A stretch of DNA of 64,000 nt from Robbsia sp. KACC 23696 (GTDB lineage Bacteria > Pseudomonadota > Gammaproteobacteria > Burkholderiales > Burkholderiaceae), in NCBI RefSeq assembly GCF_039852015.1, contig NZ_CP156626.1, forward strand, positions 3,320,249-3,384,248, read 5' to 3'. Positions 17,108-27,828 of this stretch are shown in pieces; positions within the stretch are counted from its first letter, which is position 1, and each line of letters opens with the position of its first letter. The position numbers were made by a program, and so were the translations under genes. The notes under the pieces were generated by a model. That model was not told the DNA's origin and ran no database searches. It saw only the letters and a program-made list of their open reading frames with translations.

Positions 17108-19399
17108 AGCCGTCGCGCGGTCGGTGTCGCTGCTCGCCGCAGCCTGTCCCGCGAGCGCGCGCGCCAATGGCGTTTCCGGCGGGGACGTTGTCTCGGCCGG
17201 ACGGGACAGCGCGCCCGGGCCGGCGTCCGAGGCGACGGAGAGATCGCCCTGAGGCGAGGCTGCAGAAGCAGACACGGTCGGCGATGAAGCCGCCCCTGCC
17301 GTCGAGGAAAGCGCCGCCTGCGATACCGTCGCATTCGCGCCGCCCGCTGTGCTCGCCGCTGCCGTGTCAGCCGCTTGCGCGGCATTCAGCGCCTTTTGCA
17401 AGGACGCTGCGAAACGGTCTGCCGGTTGATAGCCCATCACGCGCAATGCCGGCAATTCGCGTCCGTGCGCATCGTAGAAAATGATGGCCGGCGGCCCGAA
17501 CATGCCGAAGTGTTTCATCAGCGCCTGATCGTCGGCGTTGTTGGCCGTCACATCGGCCTGTAATAGCGCGAACGACTGCAAGGCGGCATGCACGGCAGGC
17601 TGCGGAAAGACCAATCGCTCCATTTCCACACAGCTCGTGCACCAGTCCGCATGAAAGAACAGCATCGTCGGCCGTCCCGCTGCGGCGGTCGCACGTTGCA
17701 GCTCCGGCAGCGAACGCACCTTCGCAAAGGGCAGCCCGGCAGTCTCGGCATCGTTACCCGCAGCCGCGCCAGTCGCGGCAGTGACGCCACCGCCCGCGAC
17801 CGCACTACCGCCGACAAACACCGCGAGCGGCCGCAAAGGGTCTTGCGCACCGGCCAATGCACCGGCCATCGCCGCTGCCGCATAGCCGAGCGCCAGACCC
17901 CCGACGGCGCGTGCCAGTATGCGCCACGCCAACGCGCCAGGCGCCGACGCCTTCGTCGCGGCAGCAATCGTGTGATCACGCGATGCCACCGGCACGACGC
18001 CGAGGCAGCACGCGGCAACCAGTGCGACAAATGCCCAGCCCAGCAGCGCGAGCGCGGCCGGCAGCACCGGCGCGACAATCCATACCGCCGCGCCGAGCAG
18101 CAGGACGCCGAAGGCACGCTTGACGCCGTCCATCCAGAGCCCCGCACGCGGCAGCAAGGCCCCGGCACCCACGCCCACGACCAGCAGCGGCAAACCGAGC
18201 CCCCACGCCATGGCGAACAGCGAGATCCCGCCGATAAACACGTTGCCGGTCTGCGCGATGAACGCCAACGCGCCAAATAGCGGCGCGGTCATGCACGCGC
18301 CCACCAGCAAAGCCGACAAGGCGCCCATGACTAGCACGCTGAAGACGCGCCCGCCACTCAGTCGGCTCGACGCGGTGGACACGCGACTCTGCCACGCCGC
18401 CGGCAATTGCAGCTCGAAGGCGCCCAGCAGCGATACGGCGAATACGAGCAGCAAGATGCCGAAGCCCCCCAGCACCCACGGATTCTGCAGCGCTGCATTG
18501 AGGCTCTGGCCCGCCAAAGCCGCGGCGATACCGAAACCGGTATAGACCACCGCCATGCCCAGCACATAGGTCGCGGAAAGGAAAAGACCGCGGCGTCGCG
18601 TCAAGGCGGCGCCTTCGCCGAGAATGATCGACGACAGGATCGGGATCATCGGCAGCGAGCACGGGAGCAAGCTCAGCGCCATGCCCAGCACGAAGAAGAT
18701 GCCGATCACGGCAGGCACGCTCCGGCCTTCCAGCACGTGCATCGCATACGTCTGATCGTAGAGACGGTCGACACCGGTGGCAGCGCTGTTATCGCCCGCA
18801 CCGGCCCCTGTAGCGTCGACCGCCGCCCCGACGCCAGCGGCACCGGCAGTGGCGGGTTGCAGCGCGGCCCCCGCGACATGCACCTTATGGTGAATCGGCG
18901 GATAACAGACGCCTTTGTCGGAACAGCCTTGCGACACCACATCCAGATCGAACGGGCCCTGCGCGGACGTCACCGGCAACGTGATCTGCAGCGTGCCGCG
19001 ATAGGTTTCGACGTCCTTGTTGAAGGTCTGGTCGAACTTGACCGTCCCCTTCGGCAGATCCGGCGTGCCGAGCGTCGCCTGGCCGCCCACGACCGTGAAG
19101 CCGAGACGCTCCCGATACATGTAATAGTCCGGCGCGATCCGATATTGCAACTGCACCGAGCCAGGCACTTCGCTCGCACTGAACCGGAAGGCGACGGACG
19201 GATCGAGAAAACCGTCGTCCGCTCGGGCGATGCCGGGAGCAGCGAGGAGCGCAACGGACACGGCCAACAGCGGCAAAACCACCAGGCGCGCCCGCGTGTG
19301 CCGCCAGACGGCGCGCCAGCTTGACAGTACATGCGCCACGGCCCGCGCAAAAGGCGTGGCGCCTGAGACGCGATCAACGGTCACTCTAACAATCGACAT
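17081..19399 (-). CDS. dsbD: Thiol:disulfide interchange protein DsbD
   Basis: Carries electrons from cytoplasmic thioredoxin across the inner membrane to periplasmic DsbC/CcmG-type partners, so it also serves cytochrome c maturation. It has a signal segment (about 36-60), an N-terminal immunoglobulin-like domain with Cys159 and Cys165, an eight-helix transmembrane domain with Cys247 (LLPCSLPM) and Cys369 (VGACMTAP), and a thioredoxin domain with Cys587-Thr-Ser-Cys590. The usual C-terminal motif is CVAC, so CTSC is a variant. After the thioredoxin fold come about 100 Ala/Ser/Thr-rich residues (673-772) that read into the engB 3' end and look like a secondary extension. The ATG lacks a good Shine-Dalgarno. 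Confidence 0.94.
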   Translation of the reverse strand: MSIVRVTVDRVSGATPFARAVAHVLSSWRAVWRHTRARLVVLPLLAVSVALLAAPGIARADDGFLDPSVAFRFSASEVPGSVQLQYRIAPDYYMYRERLGFTVVGGQATLGTPDLPKGTVKFDQTFNKDVETYRGTLQITLPVTSAQGPFDLDVVSQGCSDKGVCYPPIHHKVHVAGAALQPATAGAAGVGAAVDATGAGAGDNSAATGVDRLYDQTYAMHVLEGRSVPAVIGIFFVLGMALSLLPCSLPMIPILSSIILGEGAALTRRRGLFLSATYVLGMAVVYTGFGIAAALAGQSLNAALQNPWVLGGFGILLLVFAVSLLGAFELQLPAAWQSRVSTASSRLSGGRVFSVLVMGALSALLVGACMTAPLFGALAFIAQTGNVFIGGISLFAMAWGLGLPLLVVGVGAGALLPRAGLWMDGVKRAFGVLLLGAAVWIVAPVLPAALALLGWAFVALVAACCLGVVPVASRDHTIAAATKASAPGALAWRILARAVGGLALGYAAAAMAGALAGAQDPLRPLAVFVGGSAVAGGGVTAATGAAAGNDAETAGLPFAKVRSLPELQRATAAAGRPTMLFFHADWCTSCVEMERLVFPQPAVHAALQSFALLQADVTANNADDQALMKHFGMFGPPAIIFYDAHGRELPALRVMGYQPADRFAASLQKALNAAQAADTAAASTAGGANATVSQAALSSTAGAASSPTVSASAASPQGDLSVASDAGPGALSRPAETTSPPETPLARALAGQAAASSDTDRATALFGRDRSR

Positions 19400-19549
19400 G
19401 AATAGACACAGCGGGAAGCGATGCGGCGCGGAGACAGGCAGTTCCGCGATTCTACCGCGTCGGTGAAGTCACGCTTCGGCACCTTGAACGGTCGGCGTGT
19501 TTTTACGGCCTTTCTCAGCTGCGTCGTCGCGAGCAGACGGCCGTAAACG

Positions 19550-19576
19550 AAAAAACCGCCACATGGGCGGTTTTTT
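19550..19576. terminator. Bidirectional terminator after rplQ
   Basis: AAAAAACCGCC, loop ACATG, GGCGG then TTTTTT. A T run follows the stem on both strands. It closes the alpha operon on the minus strand, 69 bp after the rplQ stop, and lies upstream of the dsbD start. Confidence 0.85.
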
Positions 19577-19644
19577 CAGAAGACACGAGGAATGCGACCG
19601 TTATCGCTCACACTCCTCGCGCTTTCGCGACGATCAACGCGTGA

Positions 19645-20043
19645 TTACTCAGCGTCGCTCGTGTCTTCGACTGCTTCGGTGACGTCCGGGCGATCCATCA
19701 GTTGGACCAGCGCCATCGGCGCGTTGTCGCCGTGACGGAAGCCGAACTTCAGGATGCTCAGATAGCCGCCCGGGCGAGCCGCGTAACGCGGGCCCAGCAC
19801 TTCGAACAGCTTCGTGACCGAATCACGATCGCGCAGGCGATTGAAAGCCAGACGGCGATTCGCCAACGTCGGGGTCTTGCCCATCGTGATCAGCGGCTCG
19901 ACGACGCGACGCAGTTCCTTCGCCTTCGGCAGCGTGGTCTTGATCGCTTCGTGCTGAATGATCGAATTCGACATATTGCGCAGCATTGCCAGACGGTGGG
20001 CGCTGGTGCGATTCAGCTTACGCAGTCCACTACGGTGACGCAT
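19645..20043 (-). CDS. rplQ: 50S ribosomal protein L17
   Basis: Large-subunit protein near the exit tunnel. The 132 residues begin [17 protein letters not shown] and contain the family core [16 protein letters not shown] and [14 protein letters not shown]. The acidic tail ([12 protein letters not shown]) is normal for betaproteobacteria. Last gene of the alpha operon, 263 bp behind rpoA, a gap filled by two strong inverted repeats. Confidence 0.98.
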   Translation of the reverse strand: MRHRSGLRKLNRTSAHRLAMLRNMSNSIIQHEAIKTTLPKAKELRRVVEPLITMGKTPTLANRRLAFNRLRDRDSVTKLFEVLGPRYAARPGGYLSILKFGFRHGDNAPMALVQLMDRPDVTEAVEDTSDAE

Positions 20044-20160
20044 GATGATTTTCCTTGATTGAGTCTTGCTCCGGCTCTTCTATCTGTCCTACCTGGCCTG
20101 GTGGCACGGGTGAACTGCGGTCCGGTGGTTTGGGTTGAACAACACGATTTGCGACAAACG

Positions 20161-20253
20161 CAAAGGGGCATCATCTTAACGCATGACGCCCCTTTGATCC
20201 AGCCACTTGCGGAGGAGGCGGAGACCGAAACAACAGTTCTCCGCCTCCTCCGC
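20161..20253. repeat. Two perfect inverted repeats between rpoA and rplQ
   Basis: First, GCGGAGGAGGCGGAGA (20209-20224) pairs with 20238-20253: 16 perfect base pairs, 13-nt loop. Second, CAAAGGGGC (20161-20169) pairs with 20188-20196: nine pairs, 18-nt loop. Neither is followed by a T run on the minus strand, so they look like mRNA structures (processing, stability or pausing) rather than terminators. Confidence 0.85.
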
Positions 20254-20306
20254 ACCGCGCCTCGGCTAGGCCGTGGCGCGCTGTCGCCTGAACGGCGACA
20301 GGCGTA

Positions 20307-21284
20307 TTACTTGTCGAGGCTCGACGGCGGCCAGTTCTCGAGCTTCATGCCCAGCGTCAGGCCACGCGAGAACAGCACTTCCTTGATCTCGGTCATCGAC
20401 TTCTTACCGAGGTTCGGGCACTTCAGCAGCTCGTTTTCCGTACGTTGGATCAGGTCGCCGATGTAATAGATGTTTTCGGCCTTCAGGCAATTTGCCGAAC
20501 GGACCGTCAACTCCAGATCGTCAACCGGACGCAGCAGGATCGGATCGATCTGCGGTGCACGCGACGGCGCTTCCGCGGTGGTCTCGGTGCCTTCCAGCGC
20601 CGCGAACACGTTCAGCTGATCCACCAGGATGCGAGCTGCTTGACGAATCGCTTCCTCAGGCGTCAGGACGCCGTTGGTTTCGATGTTCATCACCAGCTTA
20701 TCCAAGTCGGTACGCTGCTCGACCCGAGCCGATTCCACTGCATAGCTCACGCGCTTGACCGGCGAGAACGACGCATCCAGGACGATACGGCCGATAACCT
20801 TGGCCACATCTTCGCCGTAGCGACGCACATTGCCCGGCACATAGCCGCGACCCTTTTCCACCTTGATCTGCACGTCGAGCTTACCGCCCTTCGACAGATG
20901 CGCAATCACGTGGCCCGGGTTGATGACTTCGCAGTCGTGCGGCAGTTCGATATCCGCCGCCGTCACTACGCCTTCACCATCCTTGCGCAACGTGACCGTG
21001 ACTTCATCACGGCTATGAAGCTTGAAAACCACGCCCTTCAGGTTCAGCGCGAGGTTGACCATGTCTTCCTGAACGCCGTCCAGCGTCGAGTACTCGTGAA
21101 CCACGCCCGCGATCGTCACTTCCGTCGGCGCATAGCCCAGCATCGACGACAGGAGCACTCGGCGCAATGCGTTACCGAGCGTGTGACCATAGCCGCGTTC
21201 AAACGGCTCCATCACGACTTTGGCGTGATTGTCACCCAACGACTCAACTGCAATGATCTTGGGCTTCAACAAACTGTTTTGCAT
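20307..21284 (-). CDS. rpoA: RNA polymerase alpha subunit
   Basis: Assembles RNA polymerase and binds UP elements and activators. The 325 residues show the N-terminal dimerisation domain ([20 protein letters not shown]) and, after a flexible linker near 235-250, the C-terminal domain with [20 protein letters not shown] and [16 protein letters not shown]. Length and sequence are standard. An extensive terminator-like hairpin lies in the 204 bp between rpsD and this gene, so its transcription may be partly uncoupled from the ribosomal genes upstream. Confidence 0.99.
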   Translation of the reverse strand: MQNSLLKPKIIAVESLGDNHAKVVMEPFERGYGHTLGNALRRVLLSSMLGYAPTEVTIAGVVHEYSTLDGVQEDMVNLALNLKGVVFKLHSRDEVTVTLRKDGEGVVTAADIELPHDCEVINPGHVIAHLSKGGKLDVQIKVEKGRGYVPGNVRRYGEDVAKVIGRIVLDASFSPVKRVSYAVESARVEQRTDLDKLVMNIETNGVLTPEEAIRQAARILVDQLNVFAALEGTETTAEAPSRAPQIDPILLRPVDDLELTVRSANCLKAENIYYIGDLIQRTENELLKCPNLGKKSMTEIKEVLFSRGLTLGMKLENWPPSSLDK

Positions 21285-21345
21285 AGGTTTTCCTCTTCAA
21301 TACCCTCGGCTCGTTACACCGATAAGGCTGACTGGCAACAACCTG

Positions 21346-21416
21346 AAAAAGCCGGCGCGTGGCATACCACGGCGCCAACGTTACCGTCAGCCGCCGTACC
21401 ATGCCACGCAGCCGGC
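21346..21416 (-). terminator. Strong terminator-like hairpin between rpsD and rpoA
   Basis: On the minus strand GCCGGCtGCGTGGCAT pairs with ATGCCACGCGCCGGC (15 pairs, one bulged T). A 3x3 internal loop, a further six pairs (ACGGCG/CGCCGT) and a 17-nt loop complete the structure. TTTTTC follows at once. It has all the features of an intrinsic terminator or attenuator inside the alpha operon. Confidence 0.75.
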
Positions 21417-21488
21417 ACTACTTCACTACTCACAACGTAGCCGAACGCGACAGGACTTGGCGTTGTCCCATCCCGCTCAGCCAGCCGA

Positions 21489-22112
21489 TCAACGCGAATA
21501 CAATTCGACGATCAGGCTTTCGTTGATGTCGCCCGTGATTTCCGAACGATCCGGCACTTGCTTGAACGTACCGACCAGCTCCTTCGAATCAACCGCAACC
21601 CATGCCGGGAAGCCGCTCTGCTCTTGCAGGCTCAGCGCTTCCAGAACACGTGCTTGCTTCTTGGCCTTCTCACGGAGCGCGATCACGTCACCGACGCGAA
21701 TCTGCTGCGACGGGATGTTCGCCACAACGCCATTCACCGTAACTGCACAGTGGCTGACGAGCTGACGAGCTTCCGCGCGGGTCGAGCCGAAGCCCATCCG
21801 GTACACGACATTGTCCAGACGGCCTTCCAGCAATTGCAACAGCGTGGCGCCGGTGTTGCCCTTGCGACGGTCGGCTTCAGCGAAGTAACGGCGGAACTGA
21901 CGCTCCAACACACCGTAGATCCGCTTGACCTTTTGCTTTTCGCGCAGTTGCAGACCGTAGTCCGACGTCCGCGCACCCGAGGTACGACCATGTTGACCCG
22001 GCTTGCTGTCCAGCTTGCACTTGTCGGCCAGCGAACGGCGGTTCGACAACAGCGACAGGTCGGTGCCTTCACGGCGGGAGAGTTTGGCTCGTGGGCCGGT
22101 ATAACGTGCCAC
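21489..22112 (-). CDS. rpsD: 30S ribosomal protein S4
   Basis: Primary 16S rRNA-binding protein and, in E. coli, translational repressor of the alpha operon. The 207 residues start [16 protein letters not shown] and include the S4 RNA-binding motif ([20 protein letters not shown]). The N-terminal zinc cysteines of some S4 proteins are missing, as expected here. Start is GTG with AGAAGGAA upstream. Confidence 0.98.
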   Translation of the reverse strand: MARYTGPRAKLSRREGTDLSLLSNRRSLADKCKLDSKPGQHGRTSGARTSDYGLQLREKQKVKRIYGVLERQFRRYFAEADRRKGNTGATLLQLLEGRLDNVVYRMGFGSTRAEARQLVSHCAVTVNGVVANIPSQQIRVGDVIALREKAKKQARVLEALSLQEQSGFPAWVAVDSKELVGTFKQVPDRSEITGDINESLIVELYSR

Positions 22113-22312
22113 TTTTGGTTTCCTTCTGTATTAAATCGCGTTCAGCGCGATGGGCAACCGATCAAGACCGGACGCTGGCGTGCAAACCTGCACATTGACG
22201 TCCCGCTCGATCCGCCCGCCTACTGAGGCGAGTCCGGTATCCGGTGCATGTACGTCCTTCACAGTCAGGATCGTTGACACGCACGTCGCACCAGGACGGT
22301 GGGCTTATAAGT

Positions 22313-22332
22313 GGAATGGTTTGCACCATTCC
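22313..22332. repeat. Tight hairpin just after rpsK stop
   Basis: GGAATGGT, loop TTGC, ACCATTCC: eight perfect pairs with a four-base loop, 12 nt after the rpsK stop on the minus strand. No T run follows. It is the only clear structure in the 232-bp gap before rpsD and could be an mRNA processing or S4-related site. Confidence 0.6.
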
Positions 22333-22344
22333 GGTATGCATCGA

Positions 22345-22749
22345 TCAGATGCGGCGACGCTTCGGCGGACGGCAGCCATTGTGCGGGATCGGGGTCACGT
22401 CGGAGATCGACGTGATCTTGATGCCCAGGCTGTGCAGCGCACGAACCGCGGATTCGCGACCCGGGCCAGGGCCCTTGATGCGCACTTCCAGGTTCTTGAC
22501 GCCGTATTCCATCGCCACGCGGCCAGCTTGTTCCGCTGCAACCTGCGCTGCAAACGGGGTCGACTTACGGGAGCCCTTGAAGCCTTGGCCGCCCGACGTC
22601 GCCCACGACAGGGCATTGCCCTGACGGTCCGTGATCGTGATGATCGTGTTGTTGAACGAAGCGTGGACGCACGCGACGCCCTCCGGCACGTTCTTCTTCA
22701 CCTTTTTCCGGACGCGCTGGGCGGCGGAATTGTTCTGAGCCTTAGCCAT
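22345..22749 (-). CDS. rpsK: 30S ribosomal protein S11
   Basis: Platform protein of the 30S subunit. The 134 residues contain the universally conserved [17 protein letters not shown] and [13 protein letters not shown] motifs and the basic tail [13 protein letters not shown]. It lies 27 bp after rpsM in the alpha operon. Confidence 0.99.
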   Translation of the reverse strand: MAKAQNNSAAQRVRKKVKKNVPEGVACVHASFNNTIITITDRQGNALSWATSGGQGFKGSRKSTPFAAQVAAEQAGRVAMEYGVKNLEVRIKGPGPGRESAVRALHSLGIKITSISDVTPIPHNGCRPPKRRRI

Positions 22750-22776
22750 TCGTTTTTCCTGTGACCAGTGTTGCGC

Positions 22777-23142
22777 TTACTTCTTCAGCGAAGCAGCGGC
22801 ACGACGCGGGCCCTTACGGGTACGCGCATTCGTGCGGGTACGTTGACCGTGGACAGGCAGGCCCTTACGGTGCCGCACGCCGCGGTAGCAACCCAAGTCC
22901 ATCAAGCGCTTGATGTTCATCGTGACTTCACGACGCAGATCGCCTTCGACCGTAAACTTACCGATCTCGAGACGGATCTTTTCTTGATCGTCGTCGTTCA
23001 GTTCGCCGACCTTCTTCGAATACGGTACGCCAACCGTTTCGAGGATCTTACGCGCGGTCGGACGGCCGATACCGAAGATCGCCGTCAAGCCGATCTCGGC
23101 GTGCTTGTGATTGGGGACATTAACCCCTGCAATACGAGCCAT
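22777..23142 (-). CDS. rpsM: 30S ribosomal protein S13
   Basis: Head protein that contacts the P-site tRNA and forms bridges to the 50S subunit. The 121 residues start [19 protein letters not shown] and carry the C-terminal [14 protein letters not shown] tail. It is the first gene of the alpha group, behind rpmJ by 40 bp. Confidence 0.99.
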   Translation of the reverse strand: MARIAGVNVPNHKHAEIGLTAIFGIGRPTARKILETVGVPYSKKVGELNDDDQEKIRLEIGKFTVEGDLRREVTMNIKRLMDLGCYRGVRHRKGLPVHGQRTRTNARTRKGPRRAAASLKK

Positions 23143-23182
23143 TACTCTTCCTCAACTGAGAGCCTGGTACCGACGCTTAGCG

Positions 23183-23299
23183 TCAGCCCTGGCGTTGCTT
23201 ATGGCGCTGATCCGAGCTGCAGATCACCCGCACAACGCCATTGCGCTTGATCACCTTGCAGTTACGGCACATGCGCTTTACCGATGCCATTACCTTCAT
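23183..23299 (-). CDS. rpmJ: 50S ribosomal protein L36
   Basis: Thirty-eight-residue zinc-ribbon protein, [17 protein letters not shown] at the start and DQRHKQRQG at the end. Cys11, Cys14, Cys27 and His32 form the zinc site, so this is the zinc-binding form. It fills the gap between infA and rpsM, its usual place. Confidence 0.97.
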   Translation of the reverse strand: MKVMASVKRMCRNCKVIKRNGVVRVICSSDQRHKQRQG

Positions 23300-23317
23300 G
23301 ATGCTACTCCCTCGAAA

Positions 23318-23536
23318 TCACTTCGCCCTGAATACGATCCGCGCCCGCGAAAGATCGTAGGGCGTCAGTTCCACCGTCACTTTGTCCCCGGGGAGGATAC
23401 GGATATAGTGCATCCGCATCTTGCCGGAGATATGCCCGAGCACGACATGACCGTTTTCCAGCTTCACCCGAAAAGTCGCGTTGGGCAGGTTTTCCAACAC
23501 CTCGCCCTGCATCTGGATTACATCATCTTTGGCCAT
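23318..23536 (-). CDS. infA: Translation initiation factor IF-1
   Basis: OB-fold factor that binds the 30S A site during initiation. The 72 residues ([40 protein letters not shown]) are nearly identical to those of other proteobacteria. It lies 10 bp after secY. Burkholderia genomes often carry a second infA elsewhere, so this copy may not be the only one. Confidence 0.99.
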   Translation of the reverse strand: MAKDDVIQMQGEVLENLPNATFRVKLENGHVVLGHISGKMRMHYIRILPGDKVTVELTPYDLSRARIVFRAK

Positions 23537-23546
23537 ATTCTCGTGC

Positions 23547-24902
23547 TCAACGCATCATCGTATTGCCGCCCTTGAAATTAGCTTTCCGGAGCAGCGATTC
23601 ATATTGTTGCGACATCACGTACGACTGGACCTGCGCCATGAAATCCATCGTGATCACCACGATGATCAACAGCGACGTACCGCCGAAGTAGAACGGCACA
23701 TTCCAGCGCAACACCAGGAATTCAGGCAACAGACAAACGAACACGATGTAAATCGCACCCGCCAACGTCAGCCGCGTAAGAATCCGGTCGATGTAGCGCG
23801 CGGTTTGGTCGCCCGGTCGAATACCCGGTACGAACGCCCCGCTCTTCTTCAGGTTGTCCGCCGTTTCCCTGCTGTTGAACACCAACGCGGTGTAGAAGAA
23901 GCAGAAGAAAACGATGGCCAACGCGTACAAAATCACATACGGCGGCTGACCCGGGGACAGCGTGTTTGCGATGTTATGCAACCACGGCATCCGCGTGCTG
24001 AACCAATTTGCGATCGTCGCCGGGAACAGAATGATCGACGAGGCAAAAATCGGCGGAATCACTCCCGCCATGTTCAGCTTCAACGGCAGATGGGACGACT
24101 GTCCACCGTAGATCTTGTTGCCCACCTGGCGCTTCGCGTAGTTCACGAGGATCTTGCGCTGGCCGCGTTCGATGAACACCACCAGATACGTCACCCCCGC
24201 AATCAACGCGACGATGATAATCGCCGAGATGATGCTCATCGAACCGGTACGCACCAGCTCGAACAACCCTGCCACCGCATTCGGCAGCCCCGCCGCGATA
24301 CCGGCGAAGATGATGATCGAGATACCGTTGCCCAAACCGCGCTCGGTGATCTGCTCACCCAGCCACATCAGGAACATCGTCCCGGTCACCAACGTTACGA
24401 CCGTCGTCAGGCGGAACGCGAGGCCCGGATCGATCACCAAGCCTGGCTGACCGCTCAACGCCACCGCAATACCGAAGGCCTGAAAGGTCGCGAGCACCAC
24501 GGTGAAATACCGCGTGTACTGCGTGATCTTCCGTTGACCCGCCTGCCCTTCCTTCTTCAGCGCCTCGAGCTGCGGCGAGACGATCGCCAACAACTGCATG
24601 ATGATCGACGCCGAGATGTAAGGCATGATGCCCAATGCGAACACCGAAAAACGCGACAACGCGCCCCCGGAGAACATATTGAACATCCCGAGAATGCCGC
24701 CCGCCTGGCTTTGGAACAACTTGGCCAGTTGGTCCGGATCAATCCCCGGCACCGGAATATGTGCACCGATCCGATAAACGATCAACGCCAGCAGCAGGAA
24801 AATCAGCCGCCGGCGCAGGTCACCGTACTTCGGCGCCGTCTTTCCGGATTTCGCAAGACTTGGGCTGGTAGCCAAAACCTTCTCCGATGCAGCCGTGGCC
24901 AT
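23547..24902 (-). CDS. secY: Protein translocase subunit SecY
   Basis: Channel subunit of the SecYEG translocon. The 451 residues form ten hydrophobic helices, with the plug region [20 protein letters not shown], the conserved cytoplasmic loop [16 protein letters not shown], and the [20 protein letters not shown] loop that contacts the ribosome and SecA. The ATG of MATAASEK was preferred to a GTG four codons upstream because an AGG-rich site (GGCAGG) fits it better. Last gene of the spc operon, as in most bacteria. Confidence 0.98.
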   Translation of the reverse strand: MATAASEKVLATSPSLAKSGKTAPKYGDLRRRLIFLLLALIVYRIGAHIPVPGIDPDQLAKLFQSQAGGILGMFNMFSGGALSRFSVFALGIMPYISASIIMQLLAIVSPQLEALKKEGQAGQRKITQYTRYFTVVLATFQAFGIAVALSGQPGLVIDPGLAFRLTTVVTLVTGTMFLMWLGEQITERGLGNGISIIIFAGIAAGLPNAVAGLFELVRTGSMSIISAIIIVALIAGVTYLVVFIERGQRKILVNYAKRQVGNKIYGGQSSHLPLKLNMAGVIPPIFASSIILFPATIANWFSTRMPWLHNIANTLSPGQPPYVILYALAIVFFCFFYTALVFNSRETADNLKKSGAFVPGIRPGDQTARYIDRILTRLTLAGAIYIVFVCLLPEFLVLRWNVPFYFGGTSLLIIVVITMDFMAQVQSYVMSQQYESLLRKANFKGGNTMMR

Positions 24903-25009
24903 TCTGCCTGCCACGATTCGCCACGTTTTGGGCGGTTAAAACGGCTTAACCACCGCGCTCATCACTGCCGCAATGGGCAATACCTTGCGGCATTGCCCAT
25001 CGATCAAAC

Positions 25010-25444
25010 TTACTCGCTCAGCGAGCCGCCCGCTGCTTCGATCGCCGCACGTGCACCCTTCGTCGCCGTCATGCCTTTCAGCACGACCTTGCGCTTCAGT
25101 TCGCCCGTTGCGATGACCTTCACGCGTTCGATCAGTTGGCCAACCAGCTTAGCCTTCTTCAGAACGAGCAGGTCGACTTCGTCGAGACCCAGCTTTTCCA
25201 GGTCGCTCAGGCGCACTTCACCAACGAATTCCTTCGTCAGCGAGGAGAACCCGCGCTTCGGCAGACGACGATGCAGAGGCATCTGGCCGCCTTCGAAACC
25301 AACCTTGTGGAAGCCGCCCGAACGCGACTTCTGACCCTTGTGACCGCGACCAGCGGTCTTGCCCAGGCCGGAGCCGATACCACGGCCTACACGGCGCTTG
25401 GCATGGGTCGAGCCTTCTGCGGGCTTGATGGTATTGAGTTGCAT
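25010..25444 (-). CDS. rplO: 50S ribosomal protein L15
   Basis: Late-assembly 50S protein. The 144 residues contain the glycine-rich N-terminal extension ([20 protein letters not shown]) and [18 protein letters not shown]. It sits between rpmD (14 bp) and secY (107 bp), the classical spc order. Confidence 0.99.
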   Translation of the reverse strand: MQLNTIKPAEGSTHAKRRVGRGIGSGLGKTAGRGHKGQKSRSGGFHKVGFEGGQMPLHRRLPKRGFSSLTKEFVGEVRLSDLEKLGLDEVDLLVLKKAKLVGQLIERVKVIATGELKRKVVLKGMTATKGARAAIEAAGGSLSE

Positions 25445-25458
25445 ATCTGTCCCCAGGC

Positions 25459-25644
25459 TTAAGAGCCGATGACTTTCACAAGGTACGAAACCTTGTTGAT
25501 CATGCCGCGCACTGCCGGCGTGTCTTCCAACACGCTGACCGAGTTGATACGGCGCAGACCGAGACCGCGAACCGTACCACGATGCGATTCACGCGTGCCG
25601 ATCAAGCTCTTGACGAGCTGAACCTTGATGGTTTTATCTGACAT
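25459..25644 (-). CDS. rpmD: 50S ribosomal protein L30
   Basis: The 61-residue protein ([31 protein letters not shown]) matches the family. The ATG with AAGGATG upstream was chosen over an ATG three codons earlier. It follows rpsE by 11 bp. Confidence 0.98.
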   Translation of the reverse strand: MSDKTIKVQLVKSLIGTRESHRGTVRGLGLRRINSVSVLEDTPAVRGMINKVSYLVKVIGS

Positions 25645-25655
25645 GGTGAGCATCC

Positions 25656-26171
25656 TTAGCCGAGAATATCTTCGACGGACAGGCCACGCTTCGCCGCGAC
25701 TTCTGCCGGCGTCACTTGCTTCTTCAGGCCATCCAGGGTCGCACGGACCAGGTTGTACGGGTTCGTCGAGCCGAAGCTCTTCGCGACGACGTTATGCACG
25801 CCAACCGCTTCGAACACCGCACGCATCGGGCCACCAGCGATAACGCCCGTACCTTCCTTAGCAGGCGCCAGCATCACCTTCGAAGCGCCGTGACGGCCCT
25901 TCGTTTCGTGTTGCAGCGTACCCTTCTTCAGGTCGACCTTGAACATATTGCGGCGTGCGCTTTCCATCGCCTTCTGCATAGCAGCCGGGACTTCCTTCGC
26001 CTTACCCTTACCCATGCCGACGCGGCCATCGCCATCGCCAACAACGGAAATCACCGAGAACGACATCACGCGACCGCCTTTGGCGACCTTCGTGGTGCGG
26101 ACGACGGCGATCGGCTTTTCGATCAGGCCGTCTTCGCTCTCAGTCTGAGTGCGTACTTGAGTTTTTGCCAT
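25656..26171 (-). CDS. rpsE: 30S ribosomal protein S5
   Basis: Fidelity protein of the 30S body. The 171 residues include the double-stranded RNA-binding domain ([20 protein letters not shown]) and [20 protein letters not shown] with the [13 protein letters not shown] helix. No unusual residues were noticed. Confidence 0.99.
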   Translation of the reverse strand: MAKTQVRTQTESEDGLIEKPIAVVRTTKVAKGGRVMSFSVISVVGDGDGRVGMGKGKAKEVPAAMQKAMESARRNMFKVDLKKGTLQHETKGRHGASKVMLAPAKEGTGVIAGGPMRAVFEAVGVHNVVAKSFGSTNPYNLVRATLDGLKKQVTPAEVAAKRGLSVEDILG

Positions 26172-26180
26172 GACGACCCC

Positions 26181-26546
26181 TTAGAACTTGAGACCGGCTT
26201 CACGGGCGGCTTCGGCCAACGCCTTGACCCGACCGTGATACCGGAAACCAGAACGATCGAACGCCACCGACTCTACGCCTGCTGCTTTGGCGCGTGCTGC
26301 AATGCGTTGACCGATCAGCGTGGCGGCGGAAACGTTGCCGCCGACGCCGGTTTTACCAGCCAATTCCGTACGCACTTCCGCTTCAACGGTGGACGCGCTG
26401 GCGAGCACTTGCGTGCCGCACGGCGAGAACACTTGCGCGTAGATGTGCAGATTCGTACGGTGCACCGCCAGGCGGTGGATGCCGCGGTCCGCGATGAGGA
26501 TCCGCGTCTTGCGCGCACGGCGCGCACGAGCTTGTTTCTTATCCAT
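26181..26546 (-). CDS. rplR: 50S ribosomal protein L18
   Basis: 5S rRNA-binding protein. The 121 residues show the basic N-terminus ([15 protein letters not shown]) and the core [17 protein letters not shown] with [20 protein letters not shown]. The ATG with the stronger upstream site was chosen over one three codons earlier. Confidence 0.99.
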   Translation of the reverse strand: MDKKQARARRARKTRILIADRGIHRLAVHRTNLHIYAQVFSPCGTQVLASASTVEAEVRTELAGKTGVGGNVSAATLIGQRIAARAKAAGVESVAFDRSGFRYHGRVKALAEAAREAGLKF

Positions 26547-26556
26547 GGTGGGCACC

Positions 26557-27090
26557 TTACTTCTTCTTGGTTTCCTTGAGGATCACAACCTCGTCGGAGT
26601 ACCGAACACCCTTGCCCTTGTATGGCTCAGGCGGACGGTAGCCGCGAACTTTCGCAGCTTCCTGACCGACGTGTTGCTTATTGATCCCCTTGATGACGAT
26701 CTCGGTCTGTGTCGGCATGGTAGCCGTCACGCCAGCCGGCAACTGGTGCACGACCGGATGCGAGAAACCCAGCGACAGATTGATCTTGTCGCCTTGCACT
26801 TGCGCACGATAACCGACGCCGACCAGGTTCAGCTTGCGCTCGAAACCCTTCGTCACACCGATAACCGCGTTGTTTGCCAGAGCGCGCATCGTACCGGACA
26901 GCGCATTCGCTTCCCGGCTATCGTCCGCGACTGCGAAGGTCAGCACGCCGTTGTCCAACGCAACCTTTACCTTCGATTGCGCGTCCAGCGACACCGAGCC
27001 ATTCGGGCCCTTGACCACGATTTGTTCCGCGCCGATCGTTACTTCCACGCCTGCCGGCACGGTGATCGGGCTTTTACCAACTCGAGACAT
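26557..27090 (-). CDS. rplF: 50S ribosomal protein L6
   Basis: The 177 residues begin [17 protein letters not shown] and end with the conserved [16 protein letters not shown] stretch near the sarcin-ricin loop. An upstream in-frame start overlapping rpsH gives a non-homologous extension and was rejected; the chosen ATG is 16 bp behind rpsH. Confidence 0.99.
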   Translation of the reverse strand: MSRVGKSPITVPAGVEVTIGAEQIVVKGPNGSVSLDAQSKVKVALDNGVLTFAVADDSREANALSGTMRALANNAVIGVTKGFERKLNLVGVGYRAQVQGDKINLSLGFSHPVVHQLPAGVTATMPTQTEIVIKGINKQHVGQEAAKVRGYRPPEPYKGKGVRYSDEVVILKETKKK

Positions 27091-27106
27091 TGTTCTCTCC
27101 CTGACG

Positions 27107-27502
27107 TCAGGCGACGTAGCAGATGACTTCGCCGCCCACGCCTGCGGCGCGAGCTGCACGATCGGTCATCACACCGCGCGGGGTGGAAACAATGGCGACG
27201 CCCAGCCCGTTCATCACGCGCGGAATGTCGTCACGACCCTTGTACACACGCAGACCCGGCTTCGAGACGCGTTCGATGCGCTCGATGACCGGACGGCCGG
27301 CGTAGTACTTCAGCGTGATGTCCAGCGATGCCTTCGCACCGTCGGTCGTCACGTTGAAGCTCTCGATGTAACCTTCGTCCTTGAGGACCTTGGCAATCGC
27401 GACCTTCAACTTCGACGACGGCATCACAACCGACGTCTTCCCGACTTGGTGTCCGTTACGGACGCGGGTCAGCATATCGGCGATAGGATCACTCATACTC
27501 AT
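27107..27502 (-). CDS. rpsH: 30S ribosomal protein S8
   Basis: 16S-binding protein and, in E. coli, translational repressor of the spc operon. The 131 residues contain [33 protein letters not shown] and the C-terminal GGEVICYVA. An AGGAG site lies seven bases before the first of two closely spaced ATG codons. Confidence 0.99.
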   Translation of the reverse strand: MSMSDPIADMLTRVRNGHQVGKTSVVMPSSKLKVAIAKVLKDEGYIESFNVTTDGAKASLDITLKYYAGRPVIERIERVSKPGLRVYKGRDDIPRVMNGLGVAIVSTPRGVMTDRAARAAGVGGEVICYVA

Positions 27503-27515
27503 ATCGTTTCTCCTA

Positions 27516-27821
27516 TTACCAGCTGGCCTTGGTCAGGCCCGGGATTTCGCCGCGGAAAGCCAACTCGCGCAGCTTGTTACGGGCGAGACCAAATTTACGG
27601 AAAGTGCCACGGGGACGACCCGTGATGGAACAACGATTACGTTGACGCGTCGGATTCGCATTGCGCGGCAGCTGTTGCAGCGCCAGGCGTGCTTCATAAC
27701 GCTCTTCGTCCGACTTTTGCGAGTCGTCGATGATCGTCTTCAATGCTGCGCGCTTGGCCGAGAACTTTGCAACCAGGCGCGTCCGCTTGTCTTCACGTTC
27801 GATCAGTGCCTTTTTAGCCAC
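27516..27821 (-). CDS. rpsN: 30S ribosomal protein S14 (zinc-free type)
   Basis: The 101-residue long form without the CxxC zinc ribbon (a single Cys in [12 protein letters not shown]). The start is GTG, read as [13 protein letters not shown], with GAGG five bases upstream; the longer ATG frame reaches into rplE and is not homologous. It lies 7 bp behind rplE. Confidence 0.98.
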   Translation of the reverse strand: MAKKALIEREDKRTRLVAKFSAKRAALKTIIDDSQKSDEERYEARLALQQLPRNANPTRQRNRCSITGRPRGTFRKFGLARNKLRELAFRGEIPGLTKASW

Positions 27822-27828
27822 GTTAACC

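Noticed and set aside
23481-25334. Plus-strand open frame of 617 codons opposite secY and rplO
   Set aside because: Antisense shadow; the minus-strand genes are unmistakable.
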